A stretch of DNA of 64,000 nucleotides from NCBI GenBank assembly GCA_030267565.1, contig BRXU01000017.1:1644501-1708500 (forward strand), read 5' to 3'. The notes under the pieces are model-generated. The model made no database searches and was not told the origin of the DNA. It saw nothing but the letters and a program-made list of their open reading frames with translations. A program made the position numbers and the translations under genes. This stretch comes from Pleodorina starrii. Taxonomy: Eukaryota; Chlorophyta; Chlorophyceae; Chlamydomonadales; Volvocaceae. Positions within the stretch are counted from its first letter, which is position 1; every line of letters starts with the position of its first letter. Shown piece after piece: positions 22,787 through 34,279 of this stretch.

Positions 22787-25477
22787 TCAGCTGCTGGAGC
22801 CAGCCTTCACACGCCAAACCCCCTCGCTCAACACATTGCCTGAAGGTCCCAAAACCCGCGCCACAATCTCGTCGCCTGGCCGCATGGCTGAGACGCCCGG
22901 CGGCGTGCCCGTGAGCAGCACGTCGCCGGGGGCCGCCGGGAAATGCCGGCGCACGTACTCGAGCTGCGCCTGCAGGCTGAAGATCATGTCCGCCGTGCGT
23001 CCCGTCTGCCGCCTGACGCCGTTCACGTCCAGCGTAAGGACCAGCGACGCCGGGTCCACGCCTGCATGGAGCGCACGGACAAGGACGCGGGACACGCGGG
23101 ACAACGAGCCGCCGGTCGACGCCCCGAAGACAAGTCAATTGCCCCGGCTGTGCCCGACCGTAATAAGCCAGAAGAACCACGAGGGTGAAGGTGCAGAAGG
23201 AAGTTATGTACGTGTGTGTGGGGAAGGGAGGCACATACGGGCCGGGGCTGACGAAGTGGGGAAGAAGAGATGTTGGTGTCATGGGCGCCCAGCCGGCAGG
23301 GAGGAAACGGTATGGTTCAAACGAAAACCCCGTCCGCGTCCAGACCACACGGCCGAAGCACTGCGGCAGCTGAGGCTTCCACCTCGTGCCGTGGCCACTG
23401 CGACTTCGATCGACTCATGACAGTAGCATGGGGCCGCCGCGCAAAGTGCAGCTGTGCCTCTCCCCCGGGGCGCACCTTGCAGGGAGAACGGTGGGCCCAG
23501 CGGTGTCGATCCGGTGAAGCTCTTGGCCAGCGTCCAGGGCCACTGCTGCTGCTTCAGTTGAGCCTGTGGACAACACAGGGAGAGTTCGATGGAGGGACAG
23601 CAGCATTCATGGCAAGGCTGACCCATCATCGTGAAGGAACGGGCGTGACTTGAGGCAAACCCTGGAACGTTAGCAACCGGACAGGCAAGCCGCCCAAGGT
23701 CCCCTTGCGCTCCCGCCCAAGACTACAAGAGATATATTGGGGGTGGCACGCGCGCAGCATAGCAACGTCAAAAGTACTCGCGGACGACAGGATTCGAACC
23801 TATGCGGGAAATCCCAACTGATCGGCACGATATGCATTCGAGTCAGTCCCCTTAACCACTCGGGCACGTCCGCGCGCTTGATAGTTGTTGAGAAGAAACT
23901 TAACTCGATATAAATGCGGATGCCGCACTTGCCGTACACCTTCCATGCACAGTCTCTGCCCTGTCCCCTTGCATCCAGCGCGGCAGGCAGGGCAAGGCCA
24001 AAGCCCGCCCGTGCTAAGCTGGCTGACGAAGGGGCGCGCACCCGTCCGTGTGCGTGCAATGCCGAAAACCAAGTCGGTCGCACCTCAATGTGGTGAAGGA
24101 AGCAGTAAAACGATGCGGAGCATTGTCCCCACTCGCAGCGGGGGGCTCGCGCCCCTGCACGCCGAACCCTGTCGCTCCCTCGATTCCCCGGCTCTGCAAC
24201 CGCTTGGCCCTCCGCACCTGTGCCTATGGAAGGCGCCTTTGTTCGCTCTCCATAAGGATGTCAAGATACCTTCATTTTGTGCAGCTTATGTCCCGCCCGC
24301 ACGAATTCAGCTGAAGTTCCCCTTCCACACCGCGTCCCATGTCCTCACCCCAACGCCTGATGTCAACGCCCCGCTGCAGCCCATCCTGACATCCGCCACC
24401 GTATAATAATACTGCTGCCATCCTACTGATGTGATGTGGTTTGATGTGATGTGGCCACGCCGCTGCAGCGCTGCGACCGCACTGCACCCCGCCCCGCCCG
24501 CCCGCACCTGCACGTCCCGCGCCGTGAGGTCCAGAGCCACCGCCGCGCGCACCGGGCTCAGCTCAGGACCCAACTCCACCGCCAGCTCAACCTGCGCATG
24601 CCACACCAGAGGCGCCGAAGCACCAGGGGGCAGCAGCACCGAAACCATTAGCCGCTCATTCACCGCAGCAAGGGGTGCTGCCGCACGCCCCACGATGCGG
24701 AGTTCCCGTGGATGGGTGCGGCCGGCAAGCAGACGCACGGCTCAATTCGGTGAGTCTGCGGCGCGGGTGACGTTGTGGCAGGGCGGCGCAACGGCCGTAG
24801 TCGCCTGTGCGTGGATACGGCACCCGCGGGGCCAGCACGGACGCCCGGTAAGCGTGCACACGTGCTGCTGTGCTGCGGGCTGTGAACTGCCGACACGTGG
24901 TCATGTACGGTACCCGTACAACACTCGAGGTCCGTACTTCGTGGTGCACGTCCTTGGACCAGCCGGGCAGCACCAGATCGCCGGGGGGAATCGCGGAGGT
25001 GCCCGCCTTGAGGAAGATCATGGGCACGGTAGGGACCTCGTTGCCCAGCTCGCGCGCGTGCTCCGCATAGTTGCGGCCGATGCACCACACGTTACGGGGC
25101 GCAAGCATGAGCTCCTGCTGTGGGGCCGCAGCCGCGGCTGACTCAGAGGTGGCGAGTCCGCGCGTGAAGATGCAAGCGGAGCGGCACAGGGACGCGAGGA
25201 CAGCGAGAGCTCCTGCGCAAGCGTCGTGTGGTGGAACAGGTTTCGCGTGAGGTGAGGGAAGAGTGAGCAGTGGGGCACCGTGGAAGCTAGCAGTGACGGC
25301 AAGCGAGTAATAATTTGGCACGCTTATATCGATGAGCAATCGCTGGGTAGCGCTTCTAGGCAGGGCCTTGGCCCACCATGCGGTGTCGGAAGCGCAAGGC
25401 TCACCGTCAGAAACGACGAGCTTGGCCGGCGAGGCCGTCGAGAGGGCCACGGCAGGTGTGCTTAGAACTCTCCTCAT
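22787..25477 (-). CDS. FAHD1: FAHD1-like acylpyruvase / fumarylacetoacetate hydrolase family protein
   Basis: Five exons, 25405-25477, 24938-25212, 24508-24591, 23476-23563 and 22787-23061, join in phase to 264 residues. The fold covers residues about 70-260: [30 protein letters not shown], the metal-binding HHEVEL (two acidic ligands), LDLTARDVQ (third ligand), [33 protein letters not shown], and [21 protein letters not shown]. In the family this enzyme cleaves acylpyruvates and decarboxylates oxaloacetate, mainly in mitochondria. The N-terminal 45 residues are Ala/Ser/Arg-rich with no acids until the end, as expected of a mitochondrial transit peptide. The loop between the second ligand and LDLTARD is shorter than I expect for the family. 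A tRNA-Ser gene sits in the intron between exons 3 and 4. It is divergent from the TXNDC17-like gene. Confidence 0.92.
23779..23873 (-). tRNA. tRNA-Ser (anticodon CGA), with a short intron
   Basis: The minus strand folds as a class II tRNA. The acceptor is GCGGACG pairing with CGTCCGC, with discriminator G. The D arm is CCCGAGTGGTTAAGGGG. The anticodon stem is ACTGA/TCAGT. A long variable arm (GGGATTTCCC) and a T arm with AGGTTCGAATCCT follow. The anticodon loop reads CTCGAA, then about 14 extra bases, then A, which fits a canonical intron one base 3' of anticodon CGA. Removing it leaves 81 bases. The long variable arm and anticodon point to serine reading UCG. It lies inside an intron of the FAHD1-like gene, same strand. 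Confidence 0.9.
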
Positions 25478-26146
25478 GGCTTCCGTTCGGAGCAAGAAAA
25501 TTGGAAGGGTTGTTGTACACTTCAGCACCCGACAGGTCGGGGCAACAGGTGGAGGTGCGCAAGTGGACCAGCTGCGTTTTGAACTGGAGCACAGATATGT
25601 CGATGGTATATGTGACTTATATTTATTTTGTGATACATAACAAATTCATCGCTATTCGAACGTCGTGATCGTGCAAACAAGCTGTTCCAACCGACCTGCC
25701 AACCCTGGCCTCCCAGGAAGCCATGGTGCAGCAGCATATAAAGCATCATCATCACACGCGTCCGTATTCATGGCCAGCAATCGTAAGCGGCGTCCTCATC
25801 GTCACCACCTTGGTGCTTGTCTCAGTCCAAATTTTCCAAGCCAGGAGAATCGCGGGATCGCGGCCGCTGCATATCTTTGGAAAGTAAGCGCTGTACGCAT
25901 TACGCCAATAAAAGCTTTCAGACTGTGTGCTCGCGCTCCTGGTCAGGGGTTGGGTCGACCGACCCCGGGGCCACACATTCTTCCCACCTTCAATTTTTGA
26001 GGGCGTGCGTTGCCCGGGCTTATGAAGGAATGGGCCTGAGATTAACCCATGTGTCCACGGTAGCCGAGAATATTGGCAGGGGCTGGTGCATCGCCGAAGC
26101 TGGTACACAACAGGTGCTCGCCCACGCGCACTCCCAACCGACGCGC
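25478..26146. promoter_or_regulatory. Divergent promoter region with a possible upstream exon
   Basis: This lies between the FAHD1-like and TXNDC17-like starts. An AT-rich TATATTTATTTT lies near 25618. A possible first exon for the right-hand gene, 25770-25883, starts with ATG, ends TGGAAA before GTAAGC, and would join in phase 0 to an acceptor at 26114. Confidence 0.35.
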
Positions 26147-28683
26147 ATGCGCCCCCATCCAACCCCACAATACGTTTCTGCCAGGCGAAAGCTCCACCGG
26201 GTAGTGGACTATACGGAGTACAAGGACTTCCTGCCGGAGCTTCTTGAACACGCGGAGCCGCACTTCGTAAGTGCCGTACCGTGGCAGCCGAAATGGACCT
26301 GATTCCCTGCAACCAATCAGCCCCACAACCGCAGCAGCAGCAGCAGCTGCTGCTGCAGTGGCGTCACCACCGCGCGATGGCCCCATCCATGTATCCGCGG
26401 CTGCCAGCCCGCCGGGCAGGGTCACCGCGGCCCCCCGGGGAATCGATCAGCACCAATAGTTACTGCGGCAGCGTCCTAACGCAAGACGCGGAGTAAGCCA
26501 CGAGCTCGGGCTCTGGGCGGCAGTTGTCAGCAACAGCTCCATGAAGCAGCAACAACACCGCAACCGCATGCGCTCCATCATCGAGCGGCGTGGCACATCC
26601 ATGCCGTCCGCCTCGACGCAGGGCCTGCTGACTGGTGGCCGCTGCTGTCCCTCCCCCCCACACAGGTGGCCTTCACTAGTGGCGTGGACAGCGAGGGGCG
26701 GCCCTGGTGCCCCGACTGCGCGGCGGCGATGCCCCTCATCAGGTGGGAACGGGGGGTGGGCAAGGGGCCTTGGGGTCAGGGAGGATGCCCGGGCAACAGC
26801 CGCCAGCAGCAGGGGAGTGCTGTTGCCACTAGCGATGTGAGCTGGCAAGCTGGCTCTTGCGGTCCGTTCCGTTCCGGTCCGGTCCGCGCTGGAGCTCGCT
26901 GCAGTCAGCTGAGGGTCTGCGGCCGCAGCCGGGTACCGGTAGGGGTCAACCGCCCTCCACTGTTATGACCGGGCACCAGCGGGATGGGACCGCACCAGAG
27001 GGCAGGAGCGCTGGAAGAACTCAAGGGAGGGCAGGGGAGGAGGCCGCCGGCTGTGCCAATGCTGCGGTGAACGTTTCTCGGGTCAATGCACTCCGCACTT
27101 GCCGCAGCTTCCCGCGAAAGCCTGCGCTTGCGCTGCGACCGTGATGCTGCTGTGTGCTGTGGCGTGCTGCGCTGCTCTGCGTGTGGTTTCGGCTCGTGTA
27201 TCGGTGCAGGGAGGTGGTGCTGGGGGCGGGAGGCTCGCTGTTGGAGGTATCGGCGGGCAGGCGAGAGGACTGGGCCAACCGGAAGCACCCGCTCAGGTGG
27301 GGCGGCGAGTGGGGTCCAGGGCGGGGCAGGCCAGGGCCCAGGGGCACCGCGCAGAGGTGGACTCACTGGCTGCTGCAGCTGCGAGCGGGGGGGCCCCCTG
27401 TAGGACGTACAGTTACGTTCCAAAGCGCCTGACAAGGCGGGCGCTTGGGCGCGTGAACTCCGCGGATTGTGTGGTGGGCACGAATGCTGTGCCCACCACA
27501 GCCGCTCAGCACATACCAGTAATGAACTCACTTGGGCTGTGCCTCGCGTTGTGCGGACGTCGCCGGTGCACGTCGTGCCGCTGCGGCTGGCGCCCCGGCC
27601 TGCCTGCCTTGCGGGGCATCGGATAACGAGGCGGGCAAAAAAGAAGATACCGCAGGGGGGGGCGGGTTCGCGGTCTCCGCTCGCAGCTCGCGCGGAAAGG
27701 CTCGCTGCAGCGTTTGGCGAAGCGCTGCGAGGCGCTGCTGCACTCCACCACCCACTCGCACCGGTGTGCTTACCTCCTCTACACCGGGTCCGAACCCCCA
27801 GCGCCCTGCCCCAGTGCCCTGCCCGCCATCTGCCTTTTGCGGCGGCCGCCCCACCCGTCTGCAGTGCACTGTACCCGACATGCCCTGAACGCTGAACCTC
27901 ACCCGCCCCCCCCATACACGCCCGTGTGCTCCCCCAGGGTGGACACGCGCTGTCCGGTGCGCTACGTGCCCACTCTGTACTACTGGTCGGAGGAGGGCTG
28001 CGGCTCCTCGGTGGCCAACCCGCTCAACAGCGATGAGACGGAGGAGACGCTGAGGCTGACGGTGGCCAAGTTCGTGCAGGAGACCGCGGCGGGGCAGCGG
28101 TGAGGAGTCCAGGGGTGCGGCGTGCGGGGCGGACTGGTAGGACAGCGGTTCCCTCGCACAATGCAATCCAATGGAGCTGGAAGGACCGGTTAGCATTGCC
28201 GCCTCGGGTTGCGTGGGTCGCGGCTTTGGTGCGGCGACATGCGGCCTTACGAGGACCTTCAGGGGGCTGTGGCTCGCTATGTTGCAGCCGGTCCCTGGCG
28301 GCGTGGTCGGCGACGGCGTTCAACCCACGTTTTGGTGGGCGTGAGTTGCGTTGCGCTGCACACGTTGCCTTGCCTGGTCTGGTCTGGTCTGGTCTGGCCC
28401 GCTGTACGGCTCTCGCAACGCAGCGTCTCTACGGTGTCGTCGATCCGGTGCGCGGCGTCCAGGCTTTGAGAGATGGAAAGGCCCTCTACTGCGACCCATT
28501 TCCCGGCCCGCCTCTTCGTCGACCCCCCTCCCGCTCCCCTCTGTCTGCCACTCGTCCGGTCTGCCGCACCTCATCGCACCCCTTACATGCTCTGGACGCG
28601 GGCCCTTGCTGTGCTGCAGGTACGTGGACCGGCTCACCCGGGAGATCATCCAGTCGGGAGGCAAGGGCTGCGGAGGCTGCTAG
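26147..28683 (+). CDS. TXNDC17-like thioredoxin-fold protein (TRP14 family)
   Basis: Five exons, 26147-26266, 26666-26742, 27210-27296, 27938-28099 and 28620-28683, join in phase to 169 residues. The order matches the thioredoxin domain-containing 17 family: VDYTEYKDFLPELLEH, VAFTSGVDSEGRPWCPDCAAAMPLI with the WCPDC redox pair, a middle strand-loop SLLEVSAGRREDWANRKHPLR, and VRYVPTLYYW with the cis-Pro context. Family members reduce disulfides and nitrosylated or persulfidated cysteines in the cytosol. The C-terminal helix and last exon end in GGKGCGGC, an extra closely spaced Cys pair. The start is uncertain: using 25770-25883 plus 26114-26266 would give 218 residues. Exons 3-5 each begin with one base completing an Arg codon, a consistent phase pattern. 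Confidence 0.87.
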
Positions 28684-30659
28684 CCAGGGAGCGGCCCGCA
28701 GCGGCTGGAACGAACCGGACTGGAGCCCGAACGACGACGCGGCTGCGCCCCGAGACAGCTGCGGGGCGCATGTCGCCACCTAAATCGTGCGTGCATGGAA
28801 CAAGCGATGGCTGCTTGATAAATGAGCGAATGAAGTGGCGGGGAGTAAGTATGGCGTGTGTCATGGCGGGTAGCTCTGAAGGCTTGGGGCAGCCCCTGCT
28901 GGGGGATGGAGGAGGGGCGCGACAAAAGGTGATTTGGCAGTGATCAGTCATTCTCAGGAGGTAGGTAGTTTAGTCGATCAGGCAAAAGAGGAAGAGAGAG
29001 CCGGCGTGCATGTGTGCGCATGTGGAGGAGCGATGCTGAACCTAACCTAGAGGCGGACTGCGGAGGGTGGACTGGCGTGCGCCAGGAGCTATTTGGCGGG
29101 TGGCTTGGCGTGAATCCCGTGATGAAGCTTGGCCGTTTTCCCCTGCCCGGGAGGGTAGTTGGTCGTTATTCCTTTCCCGAGATCCTCTTGCATGCTTGAA
29201 TTGTTGACGAGAGCGCCGCCCTCGCTAGTGGCTGCTCTTAGGGCAGGTGTGTGTGCTGTTTTCATTTCATTCGGGTACAGTTCACGGATTCCACCAGGCC
29301 CTGTGGGCGCCGTCTGCCCCGGCCATCCTGAAAGGGATGTACGGTGCAGTGCTGCAGCTGGCCCACTGGCCCTACCTTCAGCTCTGGAGCCCACATAAAC
29401 GTATACCGACTGCAGGGGATGAAAGCACTGCCCATGCCAGGGACGCACACAGAGTCATGCCAGAGGAGGCGGGTAGAGAGCCGGATCAGCGGCAGCGCAG
29501 CGCCATCAATACTTTCTGGGCACTCAACAGAACAGCCGTCCGAAGCGATCGGCGTCGTAGTTAGCCAGCCCCCGTCACTATTTTAGTCCCCCTGGGCTAC
29601 ATCCCCTGGCCGCCTCCTGTCTTGTCTGGGTGGCGCCTGTGCCCCTGCTTGCTGACCAGGTTGGGGTCCCGCGCTCTGGTGGTGTTTTCCGATGAAGTGC
29701 ACTGGCGAGCTGGCTCGCTTGCTCTGGACGGAGCGCTTCACCGTGGACCCACAGGAACCATCGGTGCATACCGCACTGGCGCTGCCGCAGCTGAAGCCCC
29801 ACCCGCGGCGGCTGGGCCCAAGCGACCAGAGGCATGACCCGGTACAGCAGTGAACAGCCACGCAAAGTAACAAACCCGGCCGCATGAGCCCGCTTCGTGC
29901 GGTTGGGGCTTCGGGCGCAGCAGTGTCAAGAGGTGCGGTGTGTATGCGCCAAGTGGTGATCCTTTTGTCGAAACGGTGACCCACTGTCGAAACGGTTCAT
30001 TTAAACCCCAAGCGGTTAGCACCCGCCACAGAGAGTTGTAAGCACGAGAGGGGGAAGAGGCCATATCACCCAACAAAGCTGCAAGCATTGCACCAGTTTT
30101 TTTTCCTGCTACGTTACCGTTTACGGGCTCCGGCCAATACGTGGACAACCCACCAGGGGCAGCTCGAAGAACCACCCGACAGCCAACCGCTCGCCGGCGG
30201 CTCACGACTCCAGCGACCACGCCCACAATGGGCGACAACAATCGAGGATGGAAAGGCTGGCCCCTACAGTGTCTTAGACACGCCGGGGCACCCCAACGCA
30301 GCGAAACCAAGAAGCCGGCCCCAGATGTCGGGAACCGCCTTTCGGACAGTTTGGTCCTGCAGACGCATGGCCTCTGGGCCCGATACCGCAGGATACCGCT
30401 GAGCGCCGTCGGGTCGATGCCATAAAGCGACGGCCAATTTCCGATCCTGCTCTGCCGGTCCTGCCTGGGGCCCACTGATGAAAGGTATGGTGTACGGCCA
30501 CGGACTTGCGGACGCGTTACACGTCGCACTGTAACAAGGACCTGTTGAGGCACAGCTTTGACCGCCCTTGCCCTAACTCGCCGGCATTGCATATGTGAGT
30601 GACGCATCTGCACGTTTTACCTGTCAGGTGAAGAAAGCGGATGTGGGTTGTAAGAAATC

Positions 30660-30711
30660 CTGGATCGAGAGGGATCGAGCGAGCTGTCAGTTCGATCCAG
30701 GTTCGATCCAG
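30660..30711. repeat. Inverted repeat, about 20-22 bp arms
   Basis: The left arm CTGGATCGAGAGGGATCGAG pairs with a right arm ending GGTTCGATCCAG across a 10-base loop, with a few mismatches. Each arm itself contains GGATCGA twice. Confidence 0.75.
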
Positions 30712-30940
30712 CTTGGGTTTACCGGTAGTCCCGGCCGTGCCGATCGCCGCGCGGGCTGGCACTCAGGCAACCAGCTTTTGATGCCCATATGCCTGGTTCC
30801 TCTCCGCCTTTCTCACCACTCACACCCTTGCAGGCCCTAGCCCGGTGAGCCTGTCACCTCAAACCTCGCGAACCCCTGCCGGTGGCCCTATAGCAGGCTT
30901 TCGCATCACGCGCCAGATATGGTTGAAACTCATCTGCGTG

Positions 30941-30983
30941 TCACTGGTATCGTCCCTTGGTATGTAAGGGGCGATACCAGTGA
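30941..30983. repeat. Perfect inverted repeat, 12-bp arms plus extension
   Basis: TCACTGGTATCG at 30941-30952 pairs with CGATACCAGTGA at 30972-30983. CCC/GGG pairing extends it inward after one mismatch. Confidence 0.85.
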
Positions 30984-31117
30984 TACGCCCGTGAGGTAAA
31001 CCATCGATCCTCACGGCTCGAGTACGGGGCCGACAAATGTGTCGAAAAGCGAGCGATTTGCCCCGGGTTTGCCTAAGTCGAAAAAGTGATTTCAGAGATT
31101 TTGCTGGACGCCGGGTA

Positions 31118-31159
31118 GTGTGCCCGACACATCTGTCCGTGCGGGTGTGTCGGGCACAC
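31118..31159. repeat. Perfect inverted repeat, 14-bp arms
   Basis: GTGTGCCCGACACA at 31118-31131 pairs exactly with TGTGTCGGGCACAC at 31146-31159 around a 14-base loop. Each arm also contains a short palindromic GTGT..ACAC element. Confidence 0.88.
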
Positions 31160-31617
31160 CACACCCTGGCAAGGCCGACACGACATACTAATGCTTCAAA
31201 AGGCGGCATGTGACTTTACTGCTGACCATGCATAGTGAAGGGTCGCTTGCCTTGGAAGAGCGCGTTCACGAAAGATTGCGCTGAGACAGCGGTTCTCTCG
31301 ATCAATCCAATTGGACACTCGGACATTTGTTCATGTAAGGGATCCAACGTTAATTGCATCACTAGCGTTCGATGGAGACCGTGGGCTCCTCAGGGCAAAC
31401 CTAAAATGATGGCTGGGTTAACAACGAAGCATTGTTGTAAGGCTCAACGCATGGTACTCTTGGGCGATGTCCAAGAAACAGTTAATCTAGTGATTAAGGT
31501 CGGTGCGTAAGGTGGCTGTCGTTGGTCGAGGATGGACATTCCTCAACACAACGCAAAAGCAGCATCCACCCCTCGTGCATCCTCGCGGTAGGTTTTCCCT
31601 GCATGCTGCATTGGGAA

Positions 31618-31866
31618 GAAAAATTTGCTCGTATGGTGCTCGTTTGGCGCGCGCGCACCTCTCGGGCCCTTTGCACGGAAACGCACGACAACGCGCATTA
31701 GAATTGCGGACTGCGTACTTAAAGGCCGCGGAACAGACTTATAGACCACAACGACAGGTTTTGCCATATAAGCTGTGAGCTTTTACACTACATATCTGCT
31801 TCCACAGTTCAGGCACCAGTAGGTGTCTCGTGATCTCCCGACTTTCACTTAAGGTCCCCAGTAACC
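31618..31866 (+). promoter_or_regulatory. Beta-tubulin promoter and 5' UTR
   Basis: ATATAAG at 31766-31772 is a TATA-like box about 95 bases before the ATG. Further up, GCTCGTATGG and GCTCGTTTGG occur close together near 31627-31645; they partly match the tubulin box GCTCSAAGGC that drives flagellar-regeneration induction in Chlamydomonas. The match is imperfect, so this is only a candidate. Confidence 0.5.
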
Positions 31867-33785
31867 ATGCGTGAGATCGTCCACATTCAGGTGAGAACTC
31901 CACCTTCTTCCTCACATTCTTGTAGCTTATCTGGATTGGCGGTGCCCTGGTTGTCGCCGGCTTGCCCGCGTCCCCCTAGGATTTGAACGTCAAGTCTTCG
32001 CGCCCTGACTCGCGCTTGCGCCTCCGCCTGCTTTTCTTAACCAACAGGGTGGCCAGTGCGGCAACCAGATTGGAGCCAAGTTCTGGGAGGTCGTCTCCGA
32101 TGAGCACGGCATCGACCCCACCGGCACCTACCATGGCGACTCTGACCTGCAGCTGGAGCGTATCAACGTCTACTTCAACGAGGCCACCGGCGGTAAGTTC
32201 AATAGGTCATTTTCGTTTGTAGGAAAACGTTGGAGCGCTTGCAGGCCTTTGACTGTTGTTACCTTTTTGTTAGAATATCCACTTTCATGCTGGCTTGACC
32301 CATTGATAAGTGAGAACTACTGTTTACTGCGAGGAATTTTTGCTTCATGCACAGCAAAGTAGCGATTGAAGGTCTTCACCGGTCTGTTGAAACATGTGCA
32401 CGCGGCCCTCCGTCTCCTTGCCTGTTCTGCAGGTCGCTACGTGCCTCGCGCCATCCTGATGGATCTGGAGCCCGGCACCATGGACTCCGTGCGCTCTGGC
32501 CCCTATGGCCAGATTTTCCGCCCCGACAACTTCGTCTTCGGCCAGACCGGAGCCGGCAACAACTGGGCCAAGGGCCACTACACCGAGGGCGCTGAGCTGA
32601 TTGACTCCGTTCTTGATGTCGTGCGTAAGGAGGCCGAGAGCTGCGACTGCCTGCAGGGTGAGTTTTCAGACTTAGGGTTATTTGTGGGACCCGGAATGTC
32701 CGGGTGACTTGTCTGCCTAGTTTGGAAAACTGACAGCTTGTTTGGAAGACGCTGATGTAGCAGGTTGTCACTGGTATCGGTATCATATCCGCGACCGTTG
32801 TCATTTGCACATAACTAAACTCCTTGATCAACTTCCTCGATCTGCAGGTTTCCAGGTCTGCCACTCCCTTGGTGGCGGCACCGGCTCCGGCATGGGCACC
32901 CTCCTGATTAGCAAGATCCGTGAGGAGTACCCTGACCGCATGATGCTCACCTTCTCGGTCGTGCCATCGCCCAAGGTGTCGGACACCGTCGTGGAGCCCT
33001 ACAACGCCACTCTGTCGGTGCACCAGCTGGTTGAGAACGCTGACGAGTGCATGGTTCTGGACAACGAGGCCCTGTACGATATCTGCTTCCGCACCCTGAA
33101 GCTGACCACCCCAACCTTCGGCGATCTGAACCACCTGATCTCCGCCGTCATGTCGGGCATCACCTGCTGCCTGCGCTTCCCTGGCCAGCTGAACGCTGAC
33201 CTGCGCAAGCTGGCGGTGAACCTGATCCCCTTCCCCCGTCTCCACTTCTTCATGGTTGGCTTCACCCCGCTGACTAGCCGCGGCAGCCAGCAGTACCGCG
33301 CCTTGACCGTGCCCGAGCTGACTCAGCAGATGTGGGACGCCAAGAACATGATGTGCGCTGCCGACCCGCGCCACGGCCGCTACCTCACTGCCTCGGCTCT
33401 GTTCCGCGGCCGCATGTCGACCAAGGAGGTTGACGAGCAGATGCTCAACGTGCAGAACAAGAACTCGTCGTACTTCGTCGAGTGGATCCCCAACAACGTC
33501 AAGTCGTCGGTCTGCGACATCCCGCCCAAGGGCCTGAAGATGTCGGCAACTTTCATCGGCAACTCGACCGCCATTCAGGAGATGTTCAAGCGCGTGTCGG
33601 AGCAGTTCACGGCCATGTTCCGCCGCAAGGCTTTCCTCCACTGGTACACCGGCGAGGGTATGGACGAGATGGAGTTCACCGAGGCCGAGTCCAACATGAA
33701 CGACCTTGTGTCCGAGTACCAGCAGTACCAGGACGCTTCGGCCGAGGAGGAGGGCGAGTTTGAGGGCGAGGAGGAGGAGAACTAA
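31867..33785 (+). CDS. TUB: Beta-tubulin
   Basis: Four exons, 31867-31890, 32048-32192, 32433-32657 and 32848-33785, give 443 residues. The protein opens [20 protein letters not shown], including the MREI motif that controls tubulin mRNA stability in animals. It has the nucleotide-binding [10 protein letters not shown] loop and the acidic tail ending [13 protein letters not shown]. It polymerises with alpha-tubulin in microtubules and flagellar axonemes. Introns after codon 8 and within codons 57 and 132 match the known structure of Chlamydomonas TUB1 and TUB2. Codon use is strongly biased to C/G third positions and the residues are near-invariant, as for a highly expressed gene. The final residue is Asn; I recall Ala at this place in C. 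reinhardtii. TUB1 and TUB2 encode the same protein, so the paralogue cannot be told. Confidence 0.98.
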
Positions 33786-34274
33786 GCGCGTGCCATTAAC
33801 GGGGCTGTGTAGTTCGTGTGTGTCTGATTTTTGATGGATTGCCGTCGCCTGCTAACTCGCGGATTCACTGGAAGCATCTGAGTTTTGATGCCTATGACCT
33901 ATCTGACAATGACTTAACGCTTCGTGTTTTGACCGTTGGCATGACACTTCACCAACCATATGACCATCCGCTTGACCATCTGACTCTTCGCTTGTCGGGG
34001 CGCATTGCCCAACGGGATGACCACGTTCAGAGAATTCCGATACGTGCATTGTTTGTGCATTCACGCATTCATTTCGCGCAAGGCCGTTGAATGGGCCATT
34101 TGCTATTTGTTCAGTCCCGGTGTCTGGTCCCCGTGGATCGAGTTTGCGATGGGTGATCTGGGGTAATCGTCGTGGTCAGGCGGCAGAAGGCTTGCGCCTT
34201 TAAACGTAAACTTCGGCGAAACTTGGAGCGCTGATCGTGGACTTGGGTCCCAGCGAGGCCAGGCCGTGCGGACT

Positions 34275-34279
34275 TGTAA
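34275..34279 (+). terminator. Poly(A) signal TGTAA of beta-tubulin
   Basis: TGTAA lies about 490 bases after the stop codon, giving a 3' UTR of roughly 500 bases. Confidence 0.55.

Larger units (their letters stand above)
28684..31617. other. Intergenic stretch with inverted repeats
   Basis: About 2.9 kb between the TXNDC17-like gene and the tubulin promoter. A minus frame of 291 codons (29738-30613) has no recognisable domain and unbiased composition; I do not call it. Three inverted repeats are listed separately. Confidence 0.45.

Noticed and set aside
29738..30613. 291-codon minus-strand frame
   Set aside because: No domain, no splice partners and no composition bias; it is probably chance.
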